From the NCBI GenBank assembly GCA_963824545.1, contig CAWGPP010000022.1, forward strand, positions 62,001-126,000: 64,000 nt of DNA, in the 5' to 3' direction. Each line of letters opens with the position of its first letter. Positions within the stretch are counted from its first letter, which is position 1. Source of the stretch: Bog-532 sp963824545. GTDB taxonomy: Bacteria > Actinomycetota > Actinomycetes > Streptosporangiales > Streptosporangiaceae. The notes beneath the pieces are model-generated. The model made no database searches and had not been told where the DNA came from. It saw only the letters and a program-made list of their open reading frames with translations. This document shows, piece by piece, positions 7,450 through 15,125 of the stretch. The translations under genes were made by a program, and so were the position numbers.

Positions 7450-9090
7450 ATGCCGGCCGCCCGGATCACCAGCACCATGCAGGATGACTTCCCGCTCACC
7501 ATCACCACGATCCTGCAGCACGGTGCGCTGGTCTTCGGCCGCAGCGAATGCGTCACCTGGCAGGGCGGCAGCGCCCGGCACACCAGTTACCGGGAGATCG
7601 AGCAGAACGCCCGCCGGCTGGCCAGCGCGCTGACCCGGCTGGGCGTCGGCGAGGGCGACCCGGTCGCCACGTTCTGCTGGAACAACCAGGAACACCTCGA
7701 GGCCTACTACGCCGTCCCGTGCATGGGCGCGGTCGTGCACACGCTCAACATCCGGCTGCCTGCCCACCAGCTCACGCACATCGTCAACGACGCCCAGGAC
7801 AAGATCATCATCGTCGACGGCAGCCTGCTGCCCGCGCTCGCGCCCGTCGTGGGCACCTTCACCTCCGTCGAGGCCTACATCGTCGTCGGGGAGGGGGACA
7901 CGTCGCTGCTCGGTGACCGGGCCGTCTACGCCTACGACGAGCTGCTCGCCGCCGAGGAGCCGGTGTTCGCGTGGCCCGAACTGGATGAGCGCTCGGCCGC
8001 GGTGATGTGCTACACGAGCGGGACAACCGGGGACCCGCGGGGGGTGGTGTACTCCCACCGCTCCACGTACCTGCACGCCGTGTCCACACTGCTCAGTGCC
8101 TGCACGGGGGCGAGCGAGGCGGACCGGCAGCTCACGATCGTGCCGATGTTCCACGTCAACGCCTGGGGCATCCCGTTCGCGGCGTTCATGGCGGGGAACA
8201 CCCTGCACATGCCGGGCAGGTACATGACCCCCGGAGCGCTGATCGACTTCATCGAGGCCGAGCATTCGACGCTGGCCTCGGCCGTGCCGACCATCTGGGC
8301 GGGCATCCTGCAGGTGGGCGCGCAGCGCGAGATCAACCTGTCGTCGCTGCGGATGGGCACGTCCGGCGGGGCGGCCATGCCGCGGTCGCTGATGGAGGCG
8401 TTCCAGAAGCAGTACGGCGTCACGATCATCCAGGGCTGGGGGATGACCGAGACGTCGCCGGTCGGCGGCCTGGCCCGGCCGCCCGCCCGCATCGAGCCCG
8501 GCACCGCCGAGGAGATGGACTACCGGATGAAGTCCGGCCGGCTGCTGGCCGGGGTCCAGATGCGCATCGTGAACCCCGAGGGCCAGGAACTTCCGTGGGA
8601 CGGCGAGTCCACCGGGGAGATCGAGGTGCGCGGCCCGTGGATCACCGCGAGTTACTTCGGCGGCGCGCAGCCGGAGAAGTTCCACGACGGCTGGCTGCGC
8701 ACCGGCGACATCGGCACCATGGACGACGAGGGTTACTTCCAGATCTCCGACCGGCTCAAGGACGTGATCAAGTCCGGCGGGGAGTGGATCTCCTCCGTCG
8801 AGCTGGAGAACCTGCTGGCCGGGAGCCCAGGCGTGGTGGAGGCGGCGGTGATCGGCATCCCCGACGACAAGTGGACCGAACGCCCGCTGGCGTGCGTGGT
8901 GGTCAGCCAGGACACCGATCCGGTCACGCTGGCCGAGTTCCTCGTCGGCAAGGTGGCGCATTGGCAGATCCCGGAGAACTGGGCGTTCATCGAGGAGGTG
9001 CCGAAGACGACGGTCGGCAAGTTCGACAAGAAGGTGCTGCGCGCCCGCTACCGCGCCGGTGACCTCGACGTGAAGCGCACCCGCGACTAG
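7450..9090 (+). CDS. Fatty-acid-CoA ligase (FadD-like, AMP-forming)
   Basis: A 546-residue ANL-family adenylating enzyme: acid + ATP + CoA to acyl-CoA + AMP + PPi. The P-loop-like A3 motif is YTSGTTGDPRGV, then GWGMTETSPVG (A5), GWLRTGDIG (A7), SDRLKDVIKSGGEWIS (A8) and a C-terminal VPKTTVGKFDKKVLR with the catalytic Lys (A10). The WGMTETSP and GGEWIS forms are typical of medium/long-chain AlkK-like ligases. ATG 7450 follows GGAGGTTAGTC, an excellent ribosome site; the frame open to 7405 has none. It stands alone on the plus strand, facing away from the esterase. Confidence 0.9.
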   Translation: MPAARITSTMQDDFPLTITTILQHGALVFGRSECVTWQGGSARHTSYREIEQNARRLASALTRLGVGEGDPVATFCWNNQEHLEAYYAVPCMGAVVHTLNIRLPAHQLTHIVNDAQDKIIIVDGSLLPALAPVVGTFTSVEAYIVVGEGDTSLLGDRAVYAYDELLAAEEPVFAWPELDERSAAVMCYTSGTTGDPRGVVYSHRSTYLHAVSTLLSACTGASEADRQLTIVPMFHVNAWGIPFAAFMAGNTLHMPGRYMTPGALIDFIEAEHSTLASAVPTIWAGILQVGAQREINLSSLRMGTSGGAAMPRSLMEAFQKQYGVTIIQGWGMTETSPVGGLARPPARIEPGTAEEMDYRMKSGRLLAGVQMRIVNPEGQELPWDGESTGEIEVRGPWITASYFGGAQPEKFHDGWLRTGDIGTMDDEGYFQISDRLKDVIKSGGEWISSVELENLLAGSPGVVEAAVIGIPDDKWTERPLACVVVSQDTDPVTLAEFLVGKVAHWQIPENWAFIEEVPKTTVGKFDKKVLRARYRAGDLDVKRTRD

Positions 9091-9098
9091 GCGCCGGT

Positions 9099-9682
9099 GT
9101 GCCCTCGGCCGGCGTGTACCAGGTTCTGCGGCGGCTGGGCGCGGTCCTCATCGCATGCGCGCTCATCGCCCTGGTGGCCTGCGACGTGGCCGTGCCCGGC
9201 TTCGGCCCCTGGTGGGATCGGCACGCGATCACCACGTCGATCACATCCAGCCTGCTGATCTGGGCGCCACCGCGCTCATCTTCAACGAGGTGGTGGCCGC
9301 CCGGCAGCGCCGGGAACGTTCCGTTGCGGTGGCCGCGCAGGCCCTGATCGTCTACGGCCAGGCCCAGGAGGCCTACCAGGCGGTCGTGTCCAGCGACCCG
9401 TCGTCCCGCGCGGAGGTGCCGGAAGAGCTGCGGGACCTGGCCAGCAACCTCCTTGTGGCCGCGCCCAGCTTGTTCGACGACCAGGCCGCGCGGATTTTCC
9501 TTTTGCAGGTCGACAAGATGATGTCGGTGCTTTACGCGACGGTGACCGGTCCCGGCGGCACGCAGGATCCCGGGGTTAAGGCGCACCTCTCGGACCTGAT
9601 GTCGCAGCTGCAGCAATCGTTCGAGCCCCTGCTCGGCCGTTTCCCGCCCGACTACCAGTTCCGCATCCGCGCCATGAGCTGA
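9099..9682 (+). pseudogene. Small two-TM membrane protein broken by a one-base deletion
   Basis: From GTG 9099 the frame encodes a first membrane helix (LGAVLIACALIALVACDVAV) and FGPWWDRHAITTSITSSLL. It then shifts out of phase near 9261. The next frame continues convincingly as ATALIFNEVVAARQRRERS, then VYGQAQEAYQ and a helical tail to 9682. Restoring one base in CTGATC-TGGGCGCC joins the halves into a roughly 195-residue protein of a type I recall as hypothetical in many actinomycetes. It follows the acyl-CoA ligase by 8 bp and would be co-transcribed. Real decay and sequencing error cannot be told apart here. Confidence 0.6.
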
Positions 9683-9710
9683 CCCGCCCCTCCGTCCGCC
9701 TCCGCTGGGC

Positions 9711-9865
9711 CGCCTGTGTTCGGCCTGCCTGCGGTTCGGCCTGCTCGTCCGCCTGTGTTCGGCCTGCCTGCGGTTCGGCCTGCTCGTCCGCCTGTGTTCG
9801 GCCTGCCCGTGTTCGGCCTGCCTTCGCTGGGCCGCCTTCGCTGGGCCGCCTTCGCTGGGGCCGCG
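9711..9865. repeat. Tandem repeats (39-bp and 15-bp units)
   Basis: Two complete copies and a partial third of a 39-bp unit starting CGCCTGTGTTCGGCCTG are followed by three copies of a 15-bp CCGCCTTCGCTGGGC-type unit. The array is outside any credible gene. Together with 9866-9958 it fills most of the gap between 9682 and 10046. Confidence 0.85.
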
Positions 9866-9958
9866 CCTCGCTCCTGTTCCGGGCGTCCCCGTTCCCATTG
9901 GCACCTCTAGCCACTGAGGCCCCGCTCTTCTCTCCACCAAGATCAACTTCGCCGTTCT

Positions 9959-9996
9959 TGTGCGATTTCTGCTGTGCGCACAGCAGAAATCGCACA
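9959..9996. repeat. 38-bp perfect palindrome
   Basis: TGTGCGATTTCTGCTGTGC (9959-9977) is followed at once by its exact reverse complement (9978-9996). No spacer is present, so it would extrude a cruciform or act as a strong hairpin. It sits between a convergent gene pair (9682 plus, 10047 minus) and could serve as a bidirectional terminator or be a dispersed palindromic repeat. Confidence 0.8.
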
Positions 9997-9999
9997 CTT

Positions 10000-10045
10000 G
10001 GGGCCGGGGCCGGGGCCGGGGCCGGGGGCCGGGGGCCGGGGGCGG
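10000..10045. repeat. G-run array with quadruplex potential
   Basis: At least six runs of four or five G separated by CC occupy 10000-10045, directly after the palindrome and up to the stop of the NTF2-like gene. The plus strand meets the usual G-quadruplex pattern. Confidence 0.6.
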
Positions 10046-10046
10046 G

Positions 10047-10400
10047 TTAGGCGGGCACCTTGTCGAGGAAGCCGAGGACGGAGACGAGCCGGCCATCATC
10101 CCCGGCGACGGCCACATCGGAGCCGACGACCAGAGGTTCACCGCCCTGCGGGCCAAGACCCCACGTGAAGCGGGCCTGGGAGTGGTGCGCGTCGACCGGG
10201 CCGGCCAGGGTGAAGACGAACCCGGGAAACTGGCTCTGCACCGCGGCGATCGTCGCGTCGATGGCGTCCCGGCCGTGTGCCTCGGCGAGCGGGTCGATGT
10301 ATTCGGCGTCCGGCGCCCATACCTCGCCGATCAGCTTGCGGCGCGCCGCCGGGTCCGTTTCGTTCCAGCAGTTGAGGTACTGGGTGATCACATCATGCAT
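10047..10400 (-). CDS. NTF2-like (SnoaL-type) protein
   Basis: A 117-residue cone-fold protein: MHDVITQYLNCWNETDPAARRKLI, then APDAEYIDPLAEAHGRDAI, FVFTLAGPVDAHHSQARFTW and a final DDGRLVSVLGFLDKVP strand. Family members are small cyclases, isomerases or ligand-binding proteins; the conserved Asp/His pair is present but the substrate is unknown. ATG 10400 has AAGGA seven bases upstream and is chosen over a start at 10424. Confidence 0.75.
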   Translation of the reverse strand: MHDVITQYLNCWNETDPAARRKLIGEVWAPDAEYIDPLAEAHGRDAIDATIAAVQSQFPGFVFTLAGPVDAHHSQARFTWGLGPQGGEPLVVGSDVAVAGDDGRLVSVLGFLDKVPA

Positions 10401-10519
10401 GGCATTGTCCTTCCGACGTGGCATCTGACGATGTGCCCATCCTCAGCGGAGCCGTGACGAGCGTCGATTACCTCCGGGGTAAGGGCGGCCCGGCCCAGGG
10501 TGGCCGTACCATTCAGCGC

Positions 10520-10957
10520 ATGCAGGCGCGCAAGCTCGGGCTCAAGCCCGGCCAGCGGGTTTCGCTCGATGAGCCGCCCGGTGGCTGGCGGCTGGCCGAT
10601 CCGCCGGACGGCCTGCAGGACGCCGGCGCGACCGGCCCGGCGGACGTGATCGTTGCCTTCTTCGCCCGTGCGGACGATATCGGCGTACGGCTTTCGGCGC
10701 TGGCGGAGCGGATCTATCCCGCCGGAGCGGTCTGGGCCGCATGGCCACGCCGGGCGGGCGGCCACACCAGCGACATCACCGACAACGTGGTCCGCGAGCA
10801 CGCGCTGGCCCTCGGGCTGGTCGACGTGAAGGTCGCCGCGATCGACGACGACTGGTCCGGCCTGCGCCTGGTCTGGCGGGTCACCGAACCTCCCGCGCGG
10901 ATCGGTACCGGGCCGGTGTCTGGCGTCAGGCGACGGGCGTGGCCAGGCCCTCGATGA
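10520..10957 (+). CDS. DUF3052 family protein
   Basis: A 145-residue protein matching the actinobacterial DUF3052 pattern: ARKLGLKPGQRVSLDEPP, DVIVAFFARADDI, YPAGAVWAAWPRRA, DITDNVVREHALALGLVDVKV and a closing WSGLRLVWRV. No enzymatic function is known. The start is ATG 10520, where homology begins. The last 32 bp overlap the 3' end of the convergent YbaK-like gene, so the C-terminal dozen residues are probably not conserved. Confidence 0.78.
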   Translation: MQARKLGLKPGQRVSLDEPPGGWRLADPPDGLQDAGATGPADVIVAFFARADDIGVRLSALAERIYPAGAVWAAWPRRAGGHTSDITDNVVREHALALGLVDVKVAAIDDDWSGLRLVWRVTEPPARIGTGPVSGVRRRAWPGPR

Positions 10958-11663
10958 CCTCGGCGGCCGGGAGGCTGGCCAGCAGCGGCCCGGGCAGCCG
11001 CAGCTTGGAGCCCCGGATGCCGGAGCCGATGATGACGTGCGGCTGCCGGACGACCGCGGCGTCGATAAGCACCGGCCAGTCCGGCGGCAGGCCGATGGGG
11101 GTGATGCCGCCGTACTCCATGCCCGTCGCGGCCAGCGCCTCGTCCATTGACGCGAACGACGCTTTGCGTGCCCCCAGCCGCCGGCGCGCCACCCCGTTGA
11201 CGTCGGCCCGCGTCACCGCGATGATCAGGCAGGCCGCGTACATCGTCTCGCCGCCGCGCCGGCCCGCGATCACGACACAGTTCGCGGACTCCTCCAGCGG
11301 AACGCCGTAGTGCTCGCAGAACGCCGCCGTGTCGGCCAGATCCGGATCGATCGCGGCCACCTCGACGGCCCCCGCGTCCCCCGCACCGGCGGGAGACGCT
11401 CCCGCGCCACTAGGGCCGCCCAGCCCAGTGGGGGCGCCCAGCCCAGTGGGGGCGCCCAGCCCAGTGGGGGCGCCCAGCCCAGTGGGGGCGCCCAGCCCAG
11501 TGGGGGCGCCCAGCCCAGTGGGGGCGCCCAGCCCAGTGGGGGCGCCCAGCCCAGTGGGGGCGCCGGGGTCACCGGCACCGCCCAGCCAGTCGGCGAGCGC
11601 GGCGGCGACCGGCTTGGCCAGCAGTTCCGGGTGTGCCAGGGCGGGCTGCAGGTCGAGGGTCAT
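10926..11663 (-). CDS. YbaK/EbsC-type aminoacyl-tRNA deacylase domain protein
   Basis: A 245-residue YbaK/ProX-like protein: DTAAFCEHYGVPLEESANCVVI, then RADVNGVARRRLGARKASFAS, GGITPIGLPPDWPVLIDAAV and a closing VIIGSGIRGSKLRLPG. The family edits mischarged tRNAs in trans (for example Cys-tRNA-Pro). The conserved Lys of the RKASFAS segment, equivalent to the catalytic Lys region, is kept. An insertion of eight APTGLG hexapeptides (11424-11567) separates the N-terminal helix from the domain. ATG 11663 is preferred to 11675 because the leading helix MTLDLQPALAHPELLA begins there. Confidence 0.8.
   Translation of the reverse strand: MTLDLQPALAHPELLAKPVAAALADWLGGAGDPGAPTGLGAPTGLGAPTGLGAPTGLGAPTGLGAPTGLGAPTGLGAPTGLGGPSGAGASPAGAGDAGAVEVAAIDPDLADTAAFCEHYGVPLEESANCVVIAGRRGGETMYAACLIIAVTRADVNGVARRRLGARKASFASMDEALAATGMEYGGITPIGLPPDWPVLIDAAVVRQPHVIIGSGIRGSKLRLPGPLLASLPAAEVIEGLATPVA
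11424..11567. repeat. Eight tandem 18-bp units inside the YbaK-like gene
   Basis: CCCAGTGGGGGCGCCCAG repeats eight times with almost no divergence, encoding (APTGLG)8 on the minus strand. Near-identity suggests recent expansion. Because 18 is a multiple of three, copy-number change keeps the frame. Confidence 0.95.
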
Positions 11664-11754
11664 GCCCAAATCCAAGCAGGTGCCACGGGCACCGGCCGAG
11701 CGGGGACGGCCGGCGCGGGTGGCGGTGAGCTCGGATTCACCGCCGCGGGCCGGC

Positions 11755-12318
11755 TTAATTGCCCGGAAGGACGCCCGTCCAGGTTTCCGGCCCGGAGTTC
11801 TGCTTGCCGCGGTAGAACGCCGGCGGGCGCGTGCCTGGGTAAAGCAGCGTCACCCGGGAGAAGTACGTCCAGCCGGGGTAGTGCGGGACGGGCTCGGTGC
11901 GCCAGAAGACGACATCGACCCGGTAGCTGAGAAAACGGCCTGACGCGCAGTACGGGATGCAGCTGTTGATCATCTGCGTGCCGGTCCCGCTGGCGTAGGC
12001 CCGCGACCACGTCGACCAGGACATCTTGGTCAGGTAGTTGTTCCCGTCGGCACAGGCGAGGTACAGGTTGCGCGGGCGAATGTGGGCGCGCCAGCAGTTG
12101 AAGGCCAGCGGCAGCGGTTCGATGACCCGCACCGGCCTCCGCGTAGCGGCCCGTGCGGGCCGGGGCGCGGCGCCCCGTGCGGGCCTCGGCACCGCGACCC
12201 TTGCGGGCCGGGGTACGGAATGGCTGGTCGCGGCGGCGGCCGTGCCCGCCGAGAGGCCAAGCGTAATGGCGGCGGCGAATGCCGGGATGAGGGCAGCGCG
12301 ATAGCGTGCCAGTTTCAT
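11755..12318 (-). CDS. Secreted protein of unknown function
   Basis: A 187-residue protein with a clear signal peptide (MKLARYRAALIPAFAAAITL, then SAGTAAAATS). A basic repeat of VPRPAR/APRPAR units follows, then a compact domain with four Cys (FNCW, YLACADG, NSCIPYC) and WRTEPVPHYPGWTYFSRV. The Cys pattern suggests two disulfides in an exported domain. ATG 12318 has GGGGA upstream. I do not recognise the family, although similar small secreted actinomycete proteins exist. Confidence 0.65.
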   Translation of the reverse strand: MKLARYRAALIPAFAAAITLGLSAGTAAAATSHSVPRPARVAVPRPARGAAPRPARAATRRPVRVIEPLPLAFNCWRAHIRPRNLYLACADGNNYLTKMSWSTWSRAYASGTGTQMINSCIPYCASGRFLSYRVDVVFWRTEPVPHYPGWTYFSRVTLLYPGTRPPAFYRGKQNSGPETWTGVLPGN

Positions 12319-12368
12319 GTGGTCCCCGTTCGGGTCGGCGGGAGGGATTGGCCACCCCACATAAAACA

Positions 12369-13313
12369 TCATCGAGCGTGTCCGATTGACTGCAATGGGT
12401 TACGAGTCGGTCTCAGCTCTTTTACGGATGCAGCTTGGCGCCCTTGAAGACCTTGTCGATGGCCGTGCCTGGGGGCCGTGCCCGGCTGGGGCCGTGCCTG
12501 TGCCCTCGGCCGGGGCCTATCTTGTGTCGTTGGCCTGCCCGTGCTGTAGGCGGCGTCGAGGTGCCCGGTGATCAGCGTGGCCGTGTCCTCGTCGATGGCC
12601 GCGAACCAGTGCGCCAGGTCACCCCGCTCGGCGGAGTAGATCATCGTGGTTGGCTGCCACCGCATCCGGCCCGTTCGGCCGTCCCGTGCGAACGCCTCAT
12701 CGCGCTCGCCGTTCGCGGCCACCGTGCGCCGGAGCACGGCGTGCGGATGGACTCCGAACAGCTCGGTGACCGCGTACCAGGTCACCTGGGGGACCGCGGA
12801 GGTCAGGGGGGAAGCCTCCCGCAGGACATCCTCGGCACCCGGCGGGTAGAACGGGCCGGGCCTGACGTCGGTGGCGCCGGGCGGGACGGGCACGGCCGCG
12901 TATACCTCGCGGACCAGTGCCCTGATCTGCTGACGCTCCTCGGGACAAGTCCGGGGATCGCGGAACCGGTCGTACATCGGGAACGTGAAGTCGCGCGCAT
13001 GGAGGCTTTCCGCGATGTGGAACTGCTGCTCAAAGAGCTGATCCTGCGGGGCGCACCAGACCGCTGTGATGCCCTTGAAGTTGGCTCGGGTCCAGAAGTT
13101 GGCCAGCCGGACCAGCGGGTAATCCTGCTGCCGGGTCTTTTCGATGATCCCAGGGACAGCCTCGGCGTACGCGTCGATCGGGATGCACCAGGTGTACCGG
13201 ATGGCGTCGCAGACGCTAGCCACGGCGCGCTCCGGTGAGCACCATGGCTTGACCGCCAGGTATTCGGCCACCTTGGCCAGGAGAGCGTCACGGTCCTTGT
13301 TCGGGCTGCTCAC
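12369..13313 (-). CDS. RelA/SpoT-fold domain fused to a YYAV-type partner domain
   Basis: Residues 10-148 match the RelA/SpoT-fold protein at 15126-16160: CDAIRYTWCI (D36), NFWTRANFKGITAVW, LFEQQFHIAESLHA, MYDRFRDP, and VPVPPGATD. Residues 178-252 match the small protein at 16150-16419: TWYAV, HAVLRR, DEAFARDG, MIYSAERGD, IDEDTATLITGHL. So two genes of one locus are a single chain in the other. This copy lacks the Lys-bearing RLKSPDR segment and the 185-residue N-terminal part of its paralogue, and reads FEQQFHI where the paralogue has FEVQFHT, so nucleotide transfer may be altered or lost. The last 60 residues are low complexity. GTG 13313 overlaps the upstream ATPase stop (GTGA), giving an operon. 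Confidence 0.62.
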   Translation of the reverse strand: MSSPNKDRDALLAKVAEYLAVKPWCSPERAVASVCDAIRYTWCIPIDAYAEAVPGIIEKTRQQDYPLVRLANFWTRANFKGITAVWCAPQDQLFEQQFHIAESLHARDFTFPMYDRFRDPRTCPEERQQIRALVREVYAAVPVPPGATDVRPGPFYPPGAEDVLREASPLTSAVPQVTWYAVTELFGVHPHAVLRRTVAANGERDEAFARDGRTGRMRWQPTTMIYSAERGDLAHWFAAIDEDTATLITGHLDAAYSTGRPTTQDRPRPRAQARPQPGTAPRHGHRQGLQGRQAASVKELRPTRNPLQSIGHAR

Positions 13314-13741
13314 ACGATCACGTCGGCCCAGGTCGTCGTGGTCCCGGCCGGGTCACGGGCGCAGTTCCATGATGCGGCGAGCGCGTCGACCAGACGCAGG
13401 CCCCGGCCGCTTACCGTCGCGGAGTCCGCCGGCCGCAGGACCGGCAGGCTGGCCGCGCCGTCGTCGGTGACCTCGACCCGGATGCTGTCCCGCCCGTTTA
13501 AGGTCCCGGCGGCAGATCGGAGCAGGGTGACCGTCACGGTCCCGCCGGCCAGCCGTGACCGGCTGTGCAGGATCGAGTTGGTCACGAGCTCGCTGACGAT
13601 GAGCGTAAGCGGCTCGTAGCCGGGGTGGCCGCGCCCGACCGCGACGGTCACGAGTTCCCGCGCCCATCTGACGTACCGGGGCTGGCCGGGAAGCGTTACG
13701 GTCGCCCGCACCGGCACTGGCCGTTCGCTTGCGTGCTGCAT
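13310..13741 (-). CDS. ATP-binding protein of the RsbW/HATPase_c_2 type
   Basis: A 143-residue GHKL ATPase domain: N-box SELVTNSILHSRS, G1 box VEVTDDG, and GRGLRLVDALAASW. Such single-domain proteins act as anti-sigma-like kinases or partners. In actinomycetes they accompany XRE-DUF5753 and DUF397 genes in WhiJ-like loci. This gene is divergent from the XRE gene at 13912 and shares the AT-rich gap at about 13742-13911. Its stop overlaps the start of the RelA/SpoT-fold fusion gene by GTGA, which ties that fusion to the regulatory trio. Confidence 0.85.
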   Translation of the reverse strand: MQHASERPVPVRATVTLPGQPRYVRWARELVTVAVGRGHPGYEPLTLIVSELVTNSILHSRSRLAGGTVTVTLLRSAAGTLNGRDSIRVEVTDDGAASLPVLRPADSATVSGRGLRLVDALAASWNCARDPAGTTTTWADVIV

Positions 13742-13814
13742 GTGATGCCACCCTTCCGGTCTTCCGCTCCGTCCGGCCGCCCCGTCCGCGGTCTCGCTCC
13801 GTTCGGCCGTGCGC

Positions 13815-13855
13815 TCGTTAGAATGTATCTATACTTATGCATAGCCTTAAGTCTC
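13815..13855. promoter_or_regulatory. AT-rich divergent promoter region with short palindromes
   Basis: This is a rare AT-rich stretch between the divergent ATPase and XRE genes. It contains TATACT and TATGCATA, and CTAT...ATAG arranged as an inverted pair. It is the likely promoter and operator area for the XRE regulator. Individual elements cannot be assigned. Confidence 0.4.
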
Positions 13856-13911
13856 GCAGCCATGCCAGTGGAATCGGTGCGAGATCTCACATGCGATCAG
13901 GAGAAGCCACC

Positions 13912-14787
13912 GTGGCCGACGTACCACCCGCCCGCCGCCGCCTGCTCGGTGCGGCGCTGCGGCGCTACCGGGAGAGCGCCGGATACGGCCTGAACGACGC
14001 GGCCCGGATTCTCGAATGCGACCGCTCCAAGATCAGCCGGATCGAGACCGGCCAGCGCGGCATCCGCCCCAAGGAACTCCGCGAGCTCCTGGCCGCATAC
14101 GGCGTCGCGCAGGACGAGCGGCTGGCCTTGGCCGCGATCGCCCGGCACAACAATCGCCGCGGCTGGTGGCAGTCGTACGAGCACGTGCTCTCTGACGCCT
14201 ACCAGGACTACATCATCATGGAGTCCGCCGCGGAATCCATCTGGACCTACGAATCTCAGCTCATTCCGGGGCTCTTGCAAACAGCCGACTATGCGCGTGC
14301 GCTGGCCACGGCCAGCCTCGACTATGTCAGTTCTGAACAGCAGGAGCAATTCGTGCGGGCGCGGCTGGCCCGGCAGCAGACCCTACTCGATGACGACCCA
14401 CCCCGGCTCTGGGTGATCATGAGTGAGGGAGCGTTGTACCAGGCCGTAGGCGGTCTCGCCGTGATGAGTGAGCAGCTCACCCGACTCGCGGAGGCGTGCC
14501 AGCAGCTACCTAATGTCACAGTTCAGGTACTGCCATTCGAGGTTGGTGCGCACGCCGCCGCCAGTGGGCCATTTACCATCATTACGTTTCCAGAAGCGCC
14601 CGGTCTGGGAATTGTTTATCTAGAAGGGCAAAAGGGAGGAATCTATCTGGAGGATGCGATTGATGTCGATCGCTATAACCTGGTATTCCAACATCTCCGG
14701 GCGTCCGCTCTTTCCACGGCGGCGTCATGGAGCCTGATCAGCGAAGTGGCTAGAAAATATGACAAGGATGCTTCCTTCTCCGCATGA
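13912..14787 (+). CDS. XRE-family regulator with DUF5753 (WhiJ/AbaA-like)
   Basis: A 291-residue protein. Residues 8-65 are an XRE helix-turn-helix (LLGAALRRYRESAGYGLNDAA, then CDRSKISRIETGQRGI). Residues 100-285 are DUF5753 (YEHVLSDAYQDYIIME, TYESQLIPGLLQTADYARAL, LWVIMSEGALYQAVGG, VQVLPFEVGAHA, YLEGQKGGIYLED). This is the common actinomycete regulator paired with DUF397 and an ATPase. GTG 13912 has AGGAGAAG at proper spacing; ATG 13891 is the alternative. The 3' half is distinctly less GC-rich than the flanking genes. Confidence 0.88.
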   Translation: MADVPPARRRLLGAALRRYRESAGYGLNDAARILECDRSKISRIETGQRGIRPKELRELLAAYGVAQDERLALAAIARHNNRRGWWQSYEHVLSDAYQDYIIMESAAESIWTYESQLIPGLLQTADYARALATASLDYVSSEQQEQFVRARLARQQTLLDDDPPRLWVIMSEGALYQAVGGLAVMSEQLTRLAEACQQLPNVTVQVLPFEVGAHAAASGPFTIITFPEAPGLGIVYLEGQKGGIYLEDAIDVDRYNLVFQHLRASALSTAASWSLISEVARKYDKDASFSA

Positions 14788-14980
14788 CGGAGCGTTTGCG
14801 CAAAGCAATGACGTTGCATGGCGGCGCAGCAGGCACAGCGGTACCTCGGGCGCCTGTGTCGAAGTTGCCGGGGTAGCGGACGGCGTGCTCGCGGTCCGCG
14901 ACTCCAAGAATCCTGAGGGTGCCCGTCTTGCGTTCTCCGCTGCCGTCTGGCAGCAGTTCACGAGCGTGCTCCGGAGCTGA
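14759..14980 (+). CDS. DUF397 protein, partner of the XRE regulator
   Basis: A 73-residue DUF397 protein: VAWRRSRHSGTSGACVEVAG, GVLAVRDSKNPEGARLAF and a closing WQQFTSVLRS. DUF397 genes directly follow XRE-DUF5753 genes in actinomycetes and act as their small partners. The start overlaps the regulator's end by 29 bp; ATG 14768 is a close alternative. Confidence 0.85.
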   Translation: MTRMLPSPHDGAFAQSNDVAWRRSRHSGTSGACVEVAGVADGVLAVRDSKNPEGARLAFSAAVWQQFTSVLRS

Positions 14981-15125
14981 GCGCGCGCGCCGTCCCCGGC
15001 GCGCTTCCGGTAACGCCGTGCCCGTAAGGGATCCGTATTGCCTTGGGACTGGCAAACCCCTTGCGTCTTACGCTCGGTTGCCTACCATGACGAGATCGTG
15101 ATCGCCTATGCGGGCAAGGGAGCGC

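Noticed and set aside
9711..9865. CRISPR-like array
   Set aside because: The repeat units are directly adjacent with no unique spacers and no cas genes; it is a tandem minisatellite.
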